64,000 bases of DNA, from NCBI GenBank assembly GCA_018716725.1, contig DVJP01000076.1, positions 17,165-81,164 on the forward strand, in the 5' to 3' direction. Below are positions 8,631 through 18,352 of this stretch, one piece after another. This stretch comes from Candidatus Merdivicinus excrementipullorum. GTDB taxonomy: Bacteria; Bacillota; Clostridia; Oscillospirales; Ruminococcaceae. Numbering within the stretch: the first letter of the stretch is position 1; the number at the start of each line of letters is the position of its first letter. Made by a program: the position numbers and the translations under genes. The notes under the pieces were generated by a model, which was not told the DNA's origin, ran no database searches, and saw only the letters and a program-made list of their open reading frames with translations.

Positions 8631-9590
8631 TTATGCGTAAATTTTCCACAGGAAAGCTGCGCCGATGGTTCCGGCGTCGTTGCCCAGGGCGCAGGTCTTT
8701 AAAGTCGTGGACTTGACGCCGCTGATGCCGTAGGTTTCCTCTTTGAGGATTTCCCGCAGGGGAGCCAGCAGGGTTTCTCCCTCTTTAGAGATGCCGCCGC
8801 CGATGAGCAGGATCTCCGGCTGGAAGATATTTACAAAGTTCGCCAGGCCGCAGCCCAGGTACTGGATGTACTGGTTCACCACTTCAGCGCCCACAGGGTC
8901 GCCCAGGCGCATGGCGTCGAAAGCAGTTTTGCCGTTGACTTCCTCCAAAGTCTTGGCCACTTCCCACAGCTTGGAATCCTTATTGGCTTCCATGGCCTCC
9001 TGGGTCATTTTGATGAGGGCGGTTGCGGAAGAATAGGCTTCCAGGCAGCCTTTACGGCCGCAGGTGCACTGGCGGCCGCCTTTTACGATAACCGCATGGC
9101 CCAGCTCGCCGCCGAAATGGTTAAAGCCGGAATAGATTTTGCCGTCGATGATGATGCCGCCGCCGACGCCGGTACCCAGGGTAATAACAATAGCGTCATT
9201 ATAGCCCTTTGCCGCGCCGGCCAGCACCTCGCCGTAAGCCGCCACGTTGGCGTCGTTTTCCAGGTAGATTTTTTTGCCGGTGCGGGCTTCCAGGTACTGG
9301 CGCATGGGAGTATTCAGGAAATTAAGGTTGTTGGCATAAATAATCATGCCGGTATTGGGGTCCACAGAACCGGGAGTGCCGATGCCGATGCTTTCCACAT
9401 CGTCCATGGTCAGGTTGGCGTTGGCCAGGGCCTGTCTCGCGCATTCCGCCATGCGGTCCGCTACCTTTTCCGCATCCCCCGCCACATCCGCGGAATCCAC
9501 GCTGGCTTTGGCGACAATATTGCAATTCTCATCCACAACGCCGGCCTTGACAAAAGTGCCGCCCAAATCAATTCCAATGTAATACTTCAT
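8631..9590 (-). CDS. glk: ROK-family glucokinase
   Basis: ATP-dependent glucokinase of the ROK family, converting glucose to glucose-6-phosphate in the cytoplasm. The 319-residue protein begins with the phosphate-binding loop YIGIDLGGTFVKAG. It has the ROK signature and zinc site CTCGRKGCLE preceded by the conserved HAV segment (GELGHAVIVKGG), the catalytic ENDAN region and the LGTGVGGGIIIDG loop. It lacks the N-terminal helix-turn-helix of ROK repressors, so it is an enzyme rather than a regulator. It lies next to hprK, linking glucose entry with catabolite control. The start has an AGAGAGG ribosome binding site. Confidence 0.93.
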   Translation of the reverse strand: MKYYIGIDLGGTFVKAGVVDENCNIVAKASVDSADVAGDAEKVADRMAECARQALANANLTMDDVESIGIGTPGSVDPNTGMIIYANNLNFLNTPMRQYLEARTGKKIYLENDANVAAYGEVLAGAAKGYNDAIVITLGTGVGGGIIIDGKIYSGFNHFGGELGHAVIVKGGRQCTCGRKGCLEAYSSATALIKMTQEAMEANKDSKLWEVAKTLEEVNGKTAFDAMRLGDPVGAEVVNQYIQYLGCGLANFVNIFQPEILLIGGGISKEGETLLAPLREILKEETYGISGVKSTTLKTCALGNDAGTIGAAFLWKIYA

Positions 9591-9656
9591 ACTTGTGACC
9601 TCTCTTTAATTGTTATGATTTTATTTCCCGGAAAATTCCTTTTCCTGAAGGGTCCT

Positions 9657-10616
9657 TTAAAAATCCAGTTCGCTGACAATATCCCGGGACTGGTCCGTGG
9701 GCATTCCCAGTTTCTGCATCAATTCCTTGGCCGCGTTGTAGCCCATTTTCTTCTGGCGGTTGTTCATAGCGGCAACCTCCAGGATAATGGCCAGGTTGCG
9801 CCCGGGCTTCACCGGAATAGTCAAAGACGGGACCAGGTTGCCCAAAATATCCACATACTCATTGTCGATGCCCATGCGGTCATAGGTCTTGTTGGGGTCC
9901 CAATGCTCCAGGTTGACAACCAGGTCGATCTTTTCCGTCATTTTAACAGCGCCCATACCAAACAGGCGGCGGGCATTGATGATGCCAACGCCACGCAGTT
10001 CCACAAAATGCCGGATATTTTCCGGGGAAGACCCCACCAGGCTCTTGTTGGACACCTTGCGGATTTCCACGGCGTCGTCTGCAATCAGGCGGTGGCCCCG
10101 TTTGACCAGTTCAATAGCGTTTTCGCTTTTACCAACGCCGCTGTCGCCCACAATCAGCATCCCTTCGCCGTAAACTTCCACCAGCACCCCATGGCGGGTG
10201 ATGCGGGGGGCAAGCTCCACGCTTAAGAAAGCGATAAGGGCGGCCATAAAGCTGGACGTGGCTTCCTGGGTCCGCAGAAGGGGCAGCTGGTGCGCCCGCG
10301 CGGCGGAAACCAGCTCCGGGAACACTTCCAGGCCCCGGGTCACGATAATGGCCGGGACTTTCTGGTCGCACATCCGGTCCATCCGGTCTGCCAGCACATC
10401 CTTATCCAGATTGCTTAAAAAAGCGGTTTCCATCCGGCCCAGCAGCTGGATCCGGTCCGGATCGAAATAATCATAGAAACCAGTGATAAAAAGCCCCGGA
10501 CGGTTGACATCGCTGGATGCGATCCGGATAGATTCCGGGTCCTCCGGCAGGTAGATGCTTTCCAGGGAAAACTCCCGGATCAGCTTTTCAAGCGTCACGG
10601 TAAACTTGGACGGCAT
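9657..10616 (-). CDS. hprK: HPr kinase/phosphorylase
   Basis: Bifunctional enzyme that phosphorylates and dephosphorylates HPr on serine, the key step of carbon catabolite control through CcpA in Gram-positives. The 319-residue protein has an N-terminal regulatory domain and a C-terminal catalytic domain with Walker A GDSGVGKSENAIEL, then the HRLIADDAV segment and the HprK signature ELRGVGIINARRLFG. It is immediately upstream of the glucokinase gene. Its presence supports the idea that the cre-like site upstream of the oxidoreductase gene at about 33.05 kb is functional. Confidence 0.96.
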   Translation of the reverse strand: MPSKFTVTLEKLIREFSLESIYLPEDPESIRIASSDVNRPGLFITGFYDYFDPDRIQLLGRMETAFLSNLDKDVLADRMDRMCDQKVPAIIVTRGLEVFPELVSAARAHQLPLLRTQEATSSFMAALIAFLSVELAPRITRHGVLVEVYGEGMLIVGDSGVGKSENAIELVKRGHRLIADDAVEIRKVSNKSLVGSSPENIRHFVELRGVGIINARRLFGMGAVKMTEKIDLVVNLEHWDPNKTYDRMGIDNEYVDILGNLVPSLTIPVKPGRNLAIILEVAAMNNRQKKMGYNAAKELMQKLGMPTDQSRDIVSELDF

Positions 10617-10733
10617 AATGAAATATCCTCCTCCCAGGCGGGCTTTCCCGCCAACAACTTTCTTCCATTATAAACAATTATTTCCGGATTTGCAAGGGGA
10701 TAACGGCTTTTTCGGGGACAAGCCGGGAAAAAT

Positions 10734-10946
10734 TCAACCTTTTCGCAGCCTTTTTATTTTGGCGGCGTTCCCAGTGCGGCGCTTGGCGGTTTCTTCCCGG
10801 TCAATCCAAAATCCCTCCGCCCCCTTTTGCAGGACGTCCCCTTCCGAAATCCCGGCGGGCAGATCCTTCAAAGGGACCGGCCGCATCTCCCGCCCGTCCG
10901 TTTCGCAAAGGGCAAATTTCCCTTCGATTCGGTCTACAATCCACAT
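10734..10946 (-). CDS. DUF3006 domain small protein
   Basis: A 70-residue protein with the beta-rich pattern of DUF3006: MWIVDRIEGKFALCE, then a G-D-V-L-turn (ISEGDVLQKG) and a basic C-terminus. DUF3006 proteins are often encoded beside secreted or membrane-anchored metallo-beta-lactamase proteins related to the ComEC C-terminal domain, and that is exactly the arrangement here (10 bases apart). The function is unknown; the pairing suggests it may assist or regulate the hydrolase. Confidence 0.8.
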   Translation of the reverse strand: MWIVDRIEGKFALCETDGREMRPVPLKDLPAGISEGDVLQKGAEGFWIDREETAKRRTGNAAKIKRLRKG

Positions 10947-10955
10947 ACGCTTCTC

Positions 10956-11960
10956 CTATTTTTCTGTCTGGACAGCCCAATTTTGCCCATCCGTTCCAAT
11001 GACGACGCTTCCGTTTAAATCTGTACGGTAAACGGTGCAGCTTTCCGCTGCCAGCCGGTCCATAACCTCCTTGTGGGGATGGTTATAGGAATTGCCCTCC
11101 CCCACTTCTATGACGGCCCCTTCCGGGGAAACCGCGTCCAGAAAGCTCTGGCTGGTGGAAGTGCTGCTGCCATGATGGCCAACCTTCAAAATATCCGCGT
11201 CTAAGGAAGCCCCGGAATCTATTAAATCCGCTTCCGCGTCCGATTCCATGTCCCCGGTGAACAGGAAGGAAATCTCCCCGTAATCCAGGCGGCAGACTAT
11301 GGAAAAGTCGTTCAAATTATCATAGCTGTCCGTCACCGGCCCCAAAATTTCCAGTTTCCCTTCCCCAAAGGTATAAACGTCCCCGGGGTTTGCGTCGGTA
11401 ATGGACAGGCCCTGGGCGTCGATGGCGTCCAGCACATCTTCATAAGTCCGGGTGGTGGGGGTCTGGCTGTCCGGGATCACAGGCAGGATCACCTGCTTTA
11501 CCGTATGCTCCGAAAGGACGGTGTCCAGGCCGCCGATGTGGTCGGAATGGGGATGGGTGCCGATGACCAAATCCAAATCCTCCACGCCCATTTTGTCCAA
11601 ATAAGCGTTGACCGCCGCCCCCTGGTCGTTTTCCCCGGCGTCGATAAGAATATCATACCCATCGCAGCGGAGAAGCATACTATCTCCCTGGCCCACGTCA
11701 ATATAATGAACGGTAAGCCCCGGCTCCCCGGAAAGGGAGTCTGAAAAGGCGGGCTGCTGATGCTGGCTGGTTAATTCCTTCCAAATTTCCTGGAACACGG
11801 CGGTAACCTGGTCCAATTTGGGAAGGTACTGGCGCAGGTCTGAGCCAAGGGTGAGATAAGCCAGGAATGCCGCGCTGGCCAAAATGGCGGCGGAAATAAT
11901 GAGTCCCCAGTTTAACGGCTTTTTTCTGCGTTTCCGGGAATAGTTTCTGCGTTTTGCCAA
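10956..11960 (-). CDS. Membrane-anchored metallo-beta-lactamase hydrolase (ComEC C-terminal-like)
   Basis: A 334-residue protein with a very basic cytoplasmic start, a single transmembrane segment (about residues 18-38, WGLIISAAILASAAFLAYL) and an extracytoplasmic metallo-beta-lactamase domain. The metal motif is TTPHSDHIGG-like (GTHPHSDHIGGLDTV), preceded by IDVGQGDSMLL and followed by LFTGDMESDAE and KVGHHGSSTS. These are the hallmarks of the ComEC/Rec2 C-terminal hydrolase family. It lacks the competence channel domain, so it is a stand-alone hydrolase, possibly a nuclease or phosphodiesterase at the cell surface. It pairs with the DUF3006 gene. Confidence 0.9.
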   Translation of the reverse strand: MAKRRNYSRKRRKKPLNWGLIISAAILASAAFLAYLTLGSDLRQYLPKLDQVTAVFQEIWKELTSQHQQPAFSDSLSGEPGLTVHYIDVGQGDSMLLRCDGYDILIDAGENDQGAAVNAYLDKMGVEDLDLVIGTHPHSDHIGGLDTVLSEHTVKQVILPVIPDSQTPTTRTYEDVLDAIDAQGLSITDANPGDVYTFGEGKLEILGPVTDSYDNLNDFSIVCRLDYGEISFLFTGDMESDAEADLIDSGASLDADILKVGHHGSSTSTSQSFLDAVSPEGAVIEVGEGNSYNHPHKEVMDRLAAESCTVYRTDLNGSVVIGTDGQNWAVQTEK

Positions 11961-11980
11961 AGAGTATCCTCCTTTTTCCT

Positions 11981-13903
11981 TTAAGGACGGCGCTTATTTT
12001 TCCCGGGCTGCTTTCCCTTTGGCCCCAGGGATGTCTTTTGCCGGGGATTGCTGCGGGTTCCATTTTTCGGGACAGTTTTTAAGCCCTTTTGTCCCCGAAC
12101 CTGTCCTTCCCCGGCGGGCGGGGCCACCAGGCAGTTGGGGCCTGTGCCAATCAGGTCATAGCGTCCGGCTTTCCGCAGGGCTTTCAAGACCAAATCCCGG
12201 TTTTTGGGCATGAAATACTGGAGCAAAGCCCTTTGCATGGCCTTTTCCTCGGATGTTTTGGGGACAAACACGGGCTTTAGGGTGTAGGGATCCAAACCCG
12301 TATGGAACATGCAGGTGGAAACGGTGCCCGGCGTGGGGTAAAAGTCCTGGACCTGCTCGGGATGGATGTGGTTTTCCTTTAAAAACAGAGCCAGTTCAAT
12401 GGCGTCTTTCAAGGTGCTGCCCGGGTGGGAAGACATGAGATAGGGCACCAAAAACTGCTTTTTGCCCAGTTTTTTGGTGATACGGTAAAATTTCTCCGCA
12501 AAGGCCTTGTACACCTCGATGTGGGGCTTGCCCATGGCGTCCAGCACGTCACTGGCGCAGTGCTCCGGGGCCACCTTCAGCTGGCCGGAAACGTGGTATT
12601 CCACCAATTCGTTGAAAAAGGTGTCGTCCGGGTCGTTCATCATATAGTCGTACCGGATGCCGGAACGGATAAACACCCGTTTGACGCCGGGAATGGCCCG
12701 GATTTTCCGCAGCATCTCCAAATATTCCTGATGATCCGTTTCCAAAGCCGGGCAGGGCGTAGGGGCCAGGCACTTTTTCCCCTTGCAGAGGCCCTGGGTC
12801 AGCTGCTTTTTACAGGAGGGATGCCGGAAATTGGCGGTGGGGCCGCCCACATCGTGGATATACCCTTTAAAATTGGGCAGAGTGGTCAGCAGCCTGGCCT
12901 CTGCCAGCACCGATTCCTCGCTTCTGACGGCGATTTTCCGGCCCTGATGGAAGGCGATGGAACAGAAATTGCAGTTGCCGAAGCAGCCCCGGTTGTGGGC
13001 GATGGAAAATTCCACCTCCTCAATGCCGGGGACGCCCCCGGCCGCGTCGTACATGGGGTGCCAGGTGCGGGCATAGGGTAAAGCGTACACCCGGTCCAGT
13101 TCCTCGGTGGTCAGGACCCGCATAGGAGGATTCTGCACAAACATTTGGTTCCCGTGGCGCTGGAGGATAATTTTGCCGTAAATCTCGTCCTGCTGGTCCA
13201 TCTGGATTTTGGTAGCCTTGCAGTAGGCGATTTTATCGGAGGAAACCTGGGCGAAATCCGGGCACTGGGCGCCGCCGTAAGGGGTTTCCGCCGGGGCGCA
13301 GAGGTAGCAGGTGCCCCGGATGTCCCGCAGGGTATGGATATCCTCCCCCTTGGCCAGGCGGTTGACGATTTCCATGGTTTGCAGCTCTCCCATGCCGTAG
13401 GAAAGCAGGTCGGCCCCGGAATCCACCAGAATGGAGGGCCGGACGGTGTCGTCCCAATAATCGTAATGGGCAAACCGCCGGAGAGACGCTTCCAGCCCGC
13501 CGATAATCAGGGGGACGTCCCCGTAAATTTCCCGGAGCTTTTGGCAGTAAACGATCACGGCCCGGTCGGGGCGTTTGCCCATGACGCCGCCGGGGGTGTA
13601 AGCGTCCTGGGAACGCCGCCGCTTGGCCACGGTGTAATGGGCCACCATGGAGTCGATGTTCCCGGAATTGACAAAAAATCCGTATTTGGGGCGGCCCAGG
13701 CGGGTAAAGTCCCGGTCGGAACGCCAATCCGGCTGGGAAATGACGCCGATGGTGTAGCCCTCCGCCTCAATGACCCGGGAAATAATGGCAGTGCCGAAGC
13801 TGGGGTGGTCCACATAGGCGTCGCCGGTGACGATGATAAAATCCAGCTGCTTAATGCCCCGGGCGTCCATATCCTCCCGGCAAACAGGCAAAAATTGATT
13901 CAT
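11981..13903 (-). CDS. YgiQ-family radical SAM protein
   Basis: Large radical SAM protein (640 residues) of the YgiQ/UPF0313 family. The N-terminal region (LDFIIVTGDAYVDHPSFG) is the conserved DUF3369-like B12-binding-like part. The iron-sulfur motif is NRGCFGNCNFCSIAFHQGR (CX3CX2C). Further family blocks include HDVGGPTANFRHPSC and EHCASDVLDAMGKP. The last ~60 residues are basic and of low complexity (QVRGQKGLK... GKNKRRP), consistent with nucleic acid contact. The reaction catalysed by YgiQ proteins is not established. It is followed by a GNAT gene 12 bases away on the upstream side. Confidence 0.93.
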   Translation of the reverse strand: MNQFLPVCREDMDARGIKQLDFIIVTGDAYVDHPSFGTAIISRVIEAEGYTIGVISQPDWRSDRDFTRLGRPKYGFFVNSGNIDSMVAHYTVAKRRRSQDAYTPGGVMGKRPDRAVIVYCQKLREIYGDVPLIIGGLEASLRRFAHYDYWDDTVRPSILVDSGADLLSYGMGELQTMEIVNRLAKGEDIHTLRDIRGTCYLCAPAETPYGGAQCPDFAQVSSDKIAYCKATKIQMDQQDEIYGKIILQRHGNQMFVQNPPMRVLTTEELDRVYALPYARTWHPMYDAAGGVPGIEEVEFSIAHNRGCFGNCNFCSIAFHQGRKIAVRSEESVLAEARLLTTLPNFKGYIHDVGGPTANFRHPSCKKQLTQGLCKGKKCLAPTPCPALETDHQEYLEMLRKIRAIPGVKRVFIRSGIRYDYMMNDPDDTFFNELVEYHVSGQLKVAPEHCASDVLDAMGKPHIEVYKAFAEKFYRITKKLGKKQFLVPYLMSSHPGSTLKDAIELALFLKENHIHPEQVQDFYPTPGTVSTCMFHTGLDPYTLKPVFVPKTSEEKAMQRALLQYFMPKNRDLVLKALRKAGRYDLIGTGPNCLVAPPAGEGQVRGQKGLKTVPKNGTRSNPRQKTSLGPKGKQPGKNKRRP

Positions 13904-13915
13904 AAATTCCTCCGT

Positions 13916-14365
13916 TTATTCGATTTTCAGGCAGTATCCAGTTTTGATGGTGTTGGAATACCCGGCTTTCTGATAAAATTGATGGGTGCTTTCTTTTTTC
14001 GAGCCGGTCAGGAGCATGATCTTATAGCACCCTTCCTTTGCTGCAATTTCCTTTGCCGCATGAAGCACCGCCGTTCCAAGCCCCCTGCCCCGGAAATCCG
14101 GGTGGGTCACCACATTTTCCACCAGCGCATAGGGCCTCTGCCCATGGGTGAGATTGGGCACGATGATAAGTGTACAGCTGGACGCCAGACAGCCCTCTTT
14201 TTCCGCGGCCAAAATGTGATACCGCGGATTTTGAAGGATTTCGCGCCAAACCGGCATGACGTCCTCCAAGTTATCAGGCAGGGGATTTTCGCCCAAATAT
14301 GTGTACAGCTTCAAAAGTTCCGGCAGGTCGTTTTCCCCCACTTCCCGGATACAGTATTCATCCAT
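13916..14365 (-). CDS. GNAT-family N-acetyltransferase
   Basis: A 149-residue GNAT acetyltransferase. The acetyl-CoA binding motif A is clear (VVTHPDFRGRGLGTAVLHAA, with R-G-x-G-L-G). The C-terminal YQKAGY segment is the usual motif B end. The N-terminus MDEYCIREVGENDLPELLKL is typical of the fold. The ORF track begins 72 codons upstream inside ftsK; the ATG here lies just downstream of the ftsK stop and is preferred. The acceptor substrate is not predictable; small molecules are most common for such single-domain proteins. Confidence 0.85.
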   Translation of the reverse strand: MDEYCIREVGENDLPELLKLYTYLGENPLPDNLEDVMPVWREILQNPRYHILAAEKEGCLASSCTLIIVPNLTHGQRPYALVENVVTHPDFRGRGLGTAVLHAAKEIAAKEGCYKIMLLTGSKKESTHQFYQKAGYSNTIKTGYCLKIE

Positions 14366-14379
14366 AAACTGTCCCTTTC

Positions 14380-17289
14380 CTAATTGTCCATATTGTTCCG
14401 CAGCTGGAACTCCGCCCACTGTGCCTTGGTAATTAAGACCTCCCGGGGTTTGGAACCGTCCGGCGGCCCCACAATGCCCCGGTTTTCCAGGTCGTCCACC
14501 AATCGGGCGGCCCGGGCGTAGCCCACCTTCAGCCGCCGCTGGAGGTAAGATGTGGAACACTGTCCCGCATCCAGAATGCACTGCACTGCGTCCTCAAAAA
14601 GCTCGTCCGCCCCGTCGTCCGAATCAGCGGCAGCACCCTTCTTTTTCCCTTCGGAAGCGGCCTGGCGCTCGATTTCGTCCAGGATTCCGGAATCGTATTC
14701 CACCGGCTCCCGGCCGTTTTTCAGAAATTCCGTCACAGCTTCAATCTCCGAGTCGCTGACATAACAGCCCTGCACCCGGACCGGCTTGGGGAAGCCCATA
14801 GGCGCATAGAGCATATCGCCCCGGCCCAGGAGCTTTTCCGCGCCGCCGGTATCCAAAATCGTCCGGGAGTCCACCTGGGAGGACACAGAAAGGGCGATAC
14901 GGGAGGGGATATTGGCCTTGATAAGGCCTGTTACCACGTCCACAGACGGCCGCTGGGTGGCAATAATCAGGTGCATTCCGGCAGCACGGGCCATTTGGGC
15001 CAGGCGGCAGATGGCGTCCTCCACCTCGTTGGGGGCCGCCATCATCAAGTCCGCCAGCTCGTCGATAATAATAACCACATGGGGCATATGGGGCAGCTCC
15101 GCGTTACTCTCCGCCAGGCGGTTGTAGCCCTTAATGTCCCGGACGGAATTTTCCGCAAAAGCAGAGTACCGCTTCATCATCTCCGTTACCGCCCAGTTTA
15201 AGGCTCCCGCCGCCTTTTTGGGGTCGGTAACAACGGGGATCAGCAGATGCGGAATGCCGTTATAAATGCCCAGCTCCACCACTTTAGGGTCGATCATAAT
15301 AAATCGGACGTCCTTGGGAGAGGACTTATAGATCATGGAAATAATCATGGAGTTAATGCAGACGGATTTACCGCTGCCGGTGGTGCCCGCCACCAGAAGA
15401 TGGGGCATGGTTGCCACGTCCCCAACGGCCACATTGCCGGCAATATCCTTCCCCAGGGCGATAGACAGGCCGCTTTGGGCTGCCCGGAACTCGTCGGAAT
15501 CGATAATTTCCCGGATGGAAACCGACTCGGTTTTCTGGTTGGGCACCTCGATGCCCACCGCCGGTTTGTTGGGGATAGGCGCTTCGATGCGGACGCCGGC
15601 GGTTGCCAGGTTCAAGGCAATGTCATCCGCCAGGCCGGTGATTTTGGAGATTTTCACGCCGGCTAAGGGCTGAAGCTCATACCGGGTGACTGTGGGGCCG
15701 CGGCTGTAAGCGATAATCCGGGTCTGGACGCCGAAGCTCTTTAAGGTTTCCACCAGCTTTTCGGCGGTGGCGTGAAGCTCCATGCTGATATCCTCATTCC
15801 CGGTGTTTTTGGGCATTTTCAAAAGGGTTACCGGCGGAGCCTGATACACTTCCTCCTCCACCGGCTGGGCCAGGCGGCTTTCCGGCGTTTTTTCCGGCTG
15901 GACGGAAGCGCCGTTTTCCAGGTCGCTGATTGCCTTTTCCAAGCGGTCGGCCGGATCGGATCCTTCGGTTTTTGCCGCCCCGAAGGCATCGTCGCTGGGC
16001 TTCGCACCGTCCAGGACGGAGCCTTTCACTTCATCAAAAACCGCAGTATTCACATGGGATTCTTCCTCCGGCTCCCCGCCGTCCAGCTCCCGGATCTGGG
16101 AGGGGGAAAGGGGCGCAGACCAAAGAGAATCCGGGTTTGTTTCCTTGGAAACCGCCGGTTTTACGGGGTTTTCCGGCTGTAAAGCATTTCCGCTTTCCAG
16201 GGTAAAAACCGGTTTTTCCGGCTCCTGCGCAACATTTTCCGGCTCTTTTGGAAATGTTTCCGCTTCCGTTCCCTCCGGCGGCCCGGGAGGCGCGCCCCAA
16301 AGGGTGCGGGCGTCCAAATGCTGCTCCGGCCGGAAAGGATTCCGGGGCTGTTCCGGCTGAGGCTCCGGTTCCGGAGAGGCGGCAGGCTGCCTGGTCCCCT
16401 CCTCCAACACTTCGCCGGTGAGAGGATCCACTTTTAAGCCCAGCTTCTCCGCCTCTTTTTTCCGGCGGCGCAGTTCTTTGGGGTCGATGCGGAAGTTCTC
16501 CAAAGCCCGGTCAAAATTGGCGTTGGGGGACATAACCGGGTGGGCCGGCATATCCGGGCTTTCCCCGCCCATGGGGATGTCAATGTTGGACGGCCGGGAC
16601 TGATGCTCTTCCTCCGCCGCCCGCTCCCGCCGGGCAACGTAGCCTTTTTCCAGGTGTTTTACCGGTTTGGCGCAGGTTTTGAAAAAACCAAGCAGAGTGC
16701 TCCCGGACATGAGCATTAAAAAGACAAATACCAAAAGGATCTGGATAATCCCTGCTCCCAAAGTACCTCCGGCAAACTTCATCAGCGGCCAGCCCAGCAG
16801 CGCCGCTAAAAGGCCGCCGCTTTTGAGGGTGATGCCTTTCACGAAAAAGCTCAACAGCTGTTCGATGAAATTGTCCCCTTCCGGTAGGCCGAAAAACAGC
16901 TGGGAAATGCCGCACAGCAAAACCAGCAGGAACAAAAGCTGCCACACCTTGCTTCCCGCGGACAGGGTTTCCCGGCCCAGGGTTATAATCACAGCCAGGT
17001 AAATGGTCACCGGCCCCACGGCGTAGCTGATAGGCCCAAACAGCCCCCGCAGCAGGTTATGTAAAAACAGCCAGCCCGATCCGCCGGGGATCAGGGCCAA
17101 GGCCGTCAGCAGGATTCCCACGGCAAAAAGCACCACCGCCCACATCTGGTTGCGGTGTTCCCGTTCTTCCGCCGCCAGCTCCGCCACGGTTTTCTTTTTC
17201 CGGGGAGCGGACTGGGAACGGGAGGCGGGCTTTTTGCCGGAAGCCTGCTTGGTTTTTCGTGTTGTGCCGGATGTCTTTCGTTCTGCCAT
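14380..17289 (-). CDS. ftsK: DNA translocase FtsK/SpoIIIE
   Basis: Septum-located ATP-driven DNA pump for chromosome segregation at division or sporulation. The protein (about 969 residues) has four N-terminal transmembrane segments (residues ~50-200), a long acidic and proline-rich linker (~250-500), the RecA-like motor with Walker A HLLVAGTTGSGKSVCINS and Walker B VVIIIDELADLM, and a C-terminal winged-helix gamma domain (YLQRRLKVGYARAARLVD) that reads KOPS/SRS DNA signals. The ORF track starts five codons earlier; the ATG at MAERKTSGT has AAGGTGA upstream and is preferred. It follows ylzJ and tepA, the usual clostridial neighbours. Confidence 0.95.
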   Translation of the reverse strand: MAERKTSGTTRKTKQASGKKPASRSQSAPRKKKTVAELAAEEREHRNQMWAVVLFAVGILLTALALIPGGSGWLFLHNLLRGLFGPISYAVGPVTIYLAVIITLGRETLSAGSKVWQLLFLLVLLCGISQLFFGLPEGDNFIEQLLSFFVKGITLKSGGLLAALLGWPLMKFAGGTLGAGIIQILLVFVFLMLMSGSTLLGFFKTCAKPVKHLEKGYVARRERAAEEEHQSRPSNIDIPMGGESPDMPAHPVMSPNANFDRALENFRIDPKELRRRKKEAEKLGLKVDPLTGEVLEEGTRQPAASPEPEPQPEQPRNPFRPEQHLDARTLWGAPPGPPEGTEAETFPKEPENVAQEPEKPVFTLESGNALQPENPVKPAVSKETNPDSLWSAPLSPSQIRELDGGEPEEESHVNTAVFDEVKGSVLDGAKPSDDAFGAAKTEGSDPADRLEKAISDLENGASVQPEKTPESRLAQPVEEEVYQAPPVTLLKMPKNTGNEDISMELHATAEKLVETLKSFGVQTRIIAYSRGPTVTRYELQPLAGVKISKITGLADDIALNLATAGVRIEAPIPNKPAVGIEVPNQKTESVSIREIIDSDEFRAAQSGLSIALGKDIAGNVAVGDVATMPHLLVAGTTGSGKSVCINSMIISMIYKSSPKDVRFIMIDPKVVELGIYNGIPHLLIPVVTDPKKAAGALNWAVTEMMKRYSAFAENSVRDIKGYNRLAESNAELPHMPHVVIIIDELADLMMAAPNEVEDAICRLAQMARAAGMHLIIATQRPSVDVVTGLIKANIPSRIALSVSSQVDSRTILDTGGAEKLLGRGDMLYAPMGFPKPVRVQGCYVSDSEIEAVTEFLKNGREPVEYDSGILDEIERQAASEGKKKGAAADSDDGADELFEDAVQCILDAGQCSTSYLQRRLKVGYARAARLVDDLENRGIVGPPDGSKPREVLITKAQWAEFQLRNNMDN

Positions 17290-17293
17290 TTTC

Positions 17294-17524
17294 TCACCTT
17301 TCATGTCGAAATTCTTTCATTCTGTCCAAAACCAGCCGTCCCGGGGCAAAGGCCGGGTTCAAGTAATCCATAGGGTCTGTGGAGATCAAACGGTTCACCG
17401 TGGCCCCTTCCCTGCCGGGGATACATTCGCACAGGCGGCCGTCCACCATGCGCAGCTCCGTTTCAGGCGCCTGCATGGGGTACACCGGCTCCCCCGGCAT
17501 CCTTTGGTAATAAAACACCGCCAT
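17294..17524 (-). CDS. YlzJ-like protein
   Basis: A 76-residue protein matching the YlzJ-like family by its start [16 protein letters not shown] and by its location between tepA and ftsK/spoIIIE, where YlzJ is found in Bacillus and Clostridia. The ORF track start lies 35 codons upstream; the ATG used here has AAGGGGG ahead of it. With this start the gene overlaps the last ~62 bases of tepA in another frame, an unusually long overlap (see findings). The function is unknown. Confidence 0.7.
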   Translation of the reverse strand: MAVFYYQRMPGEPVYPMQAPETELRMVDGRLCECIPGREGATVNRLISTDPMDYLNPAFAPGRLVLDRMKEFRHER

Positions 17525-18233
17525 TTCCCCCTTCCTGTTCCTCGATAAGCTGGTATAAGCAGTCGATGGCGTCGGCAAGGCCGCCCAGCCGGTCGATAAG
17601 CCCTTCCCGGACGGCTGTTTCCCCGTCAATAGAGGTGCCCACGTCCATAGCCAGTTCCCCGGTTTCCATCATCAGTTCCCGGAAGCGTTTTTCGGTAATG
17701 CGGGAATTTTCCGTGACGAAATTTACAATGCGGTCCTGCATCTTGTCAAAATAGGAAAAGCTCTGAGGCACCCCTAAAACCAAGCCGTTCATCCGCACCG
17801 GATGGATGGTCATGGTGGCGGAGGGCACGATGAAGGAACGGCTGGCGGAAACTGCCAGCGGCACGCCGATAGAATGGCCGCCCCCTAACACCAAAGAAAC
17901 GGTGGGGGTTTTCATGCCGGCAATCAGCTCCGCAATGGCCAGGCCCGCCTCCACGTCCCCGCCTACGGTGTTAAGGATAACCAAAAGTCCCTTGATATCC
18001 GGATTTTCCTCAATGGCAACCAGCTGGGGAATGACGTGCTCGTATTTGGTGGATTTATTCTGGGGCGGCAGGATATAATGCCCCTCCACCTGGCCGATAA
18101 TGGTCAGGCAGTGGATCAGATGTTTTCCGCCGGTAGTGACGGAACCGGCGGCGGGGATATCCTTAGATGGATCGCTGTAAGGAATTTCCTCGTTTTCCTG
18201 CTCTTCGCCAGTGTCTTGTTTCAAAAGCTGCAA
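17463..18233 (-). CDS. tepA: ClpP-like translocation-enhancing protease TepA
   Basis: ClpP-fold serine protease of the TepA/YmfB family, 256 residues. After an N-terminal low-complexity stretch, the domain begins around [14 protein letters not shown]. The catalytic-serine strand reads [18 protein letters not shown], and [19 protein letters not shown] provides the histidine region. Bacillus TepA has been implicated in protein export and processing. The C-terminal end ([16 protein letters not shown]) overlaps ylzJ. The gene belongs to the tepA-ylzJ-ftsK cluster and starts after a 120-base gap that should hold its promoter. Confidence 0.88.
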   Translation of the reverse strand: MQLLKQDTGEEQENEEIPYSDPSKDIPAAGSVTTGGKHLIHCLTIIGQVEGHYILPPQNKSTKYEHVIPQLVAIEENPDIKGLLVILNTVGGDVEAGLAIAELIAGMKTPTVSLVLGGGHSIGVPLAVSASRSFIVPSATMTIHPVRMNGLVLGVPQSFSYFDKMQDRIVNFVTENSRITEKRFRELMMETGELAMDVGTSIDGETAVREGLIDRLGGLADAIDCLYQLIEEQEGGNGGVLLPKDAGGAGVPHAGA

Positions 18234-18352
18234 ACAAAACCCTCCTTTTTTCGTTTGGGTTTAGTTTGCACTCTCCTACTTATTATATACGTCCGGCGGG
18301 CTGCTGTCAAACATTTTAGAAAATTTGTTCCAGACGTTTGACCAACCCGGCG

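Noticed and set aside
13145-14383. 412-residue plus-strand frame opposite the YgiQ-type gene
   Set aside because: Shadow of the high-GC coding strand; no family features, antisense to a clear gene.
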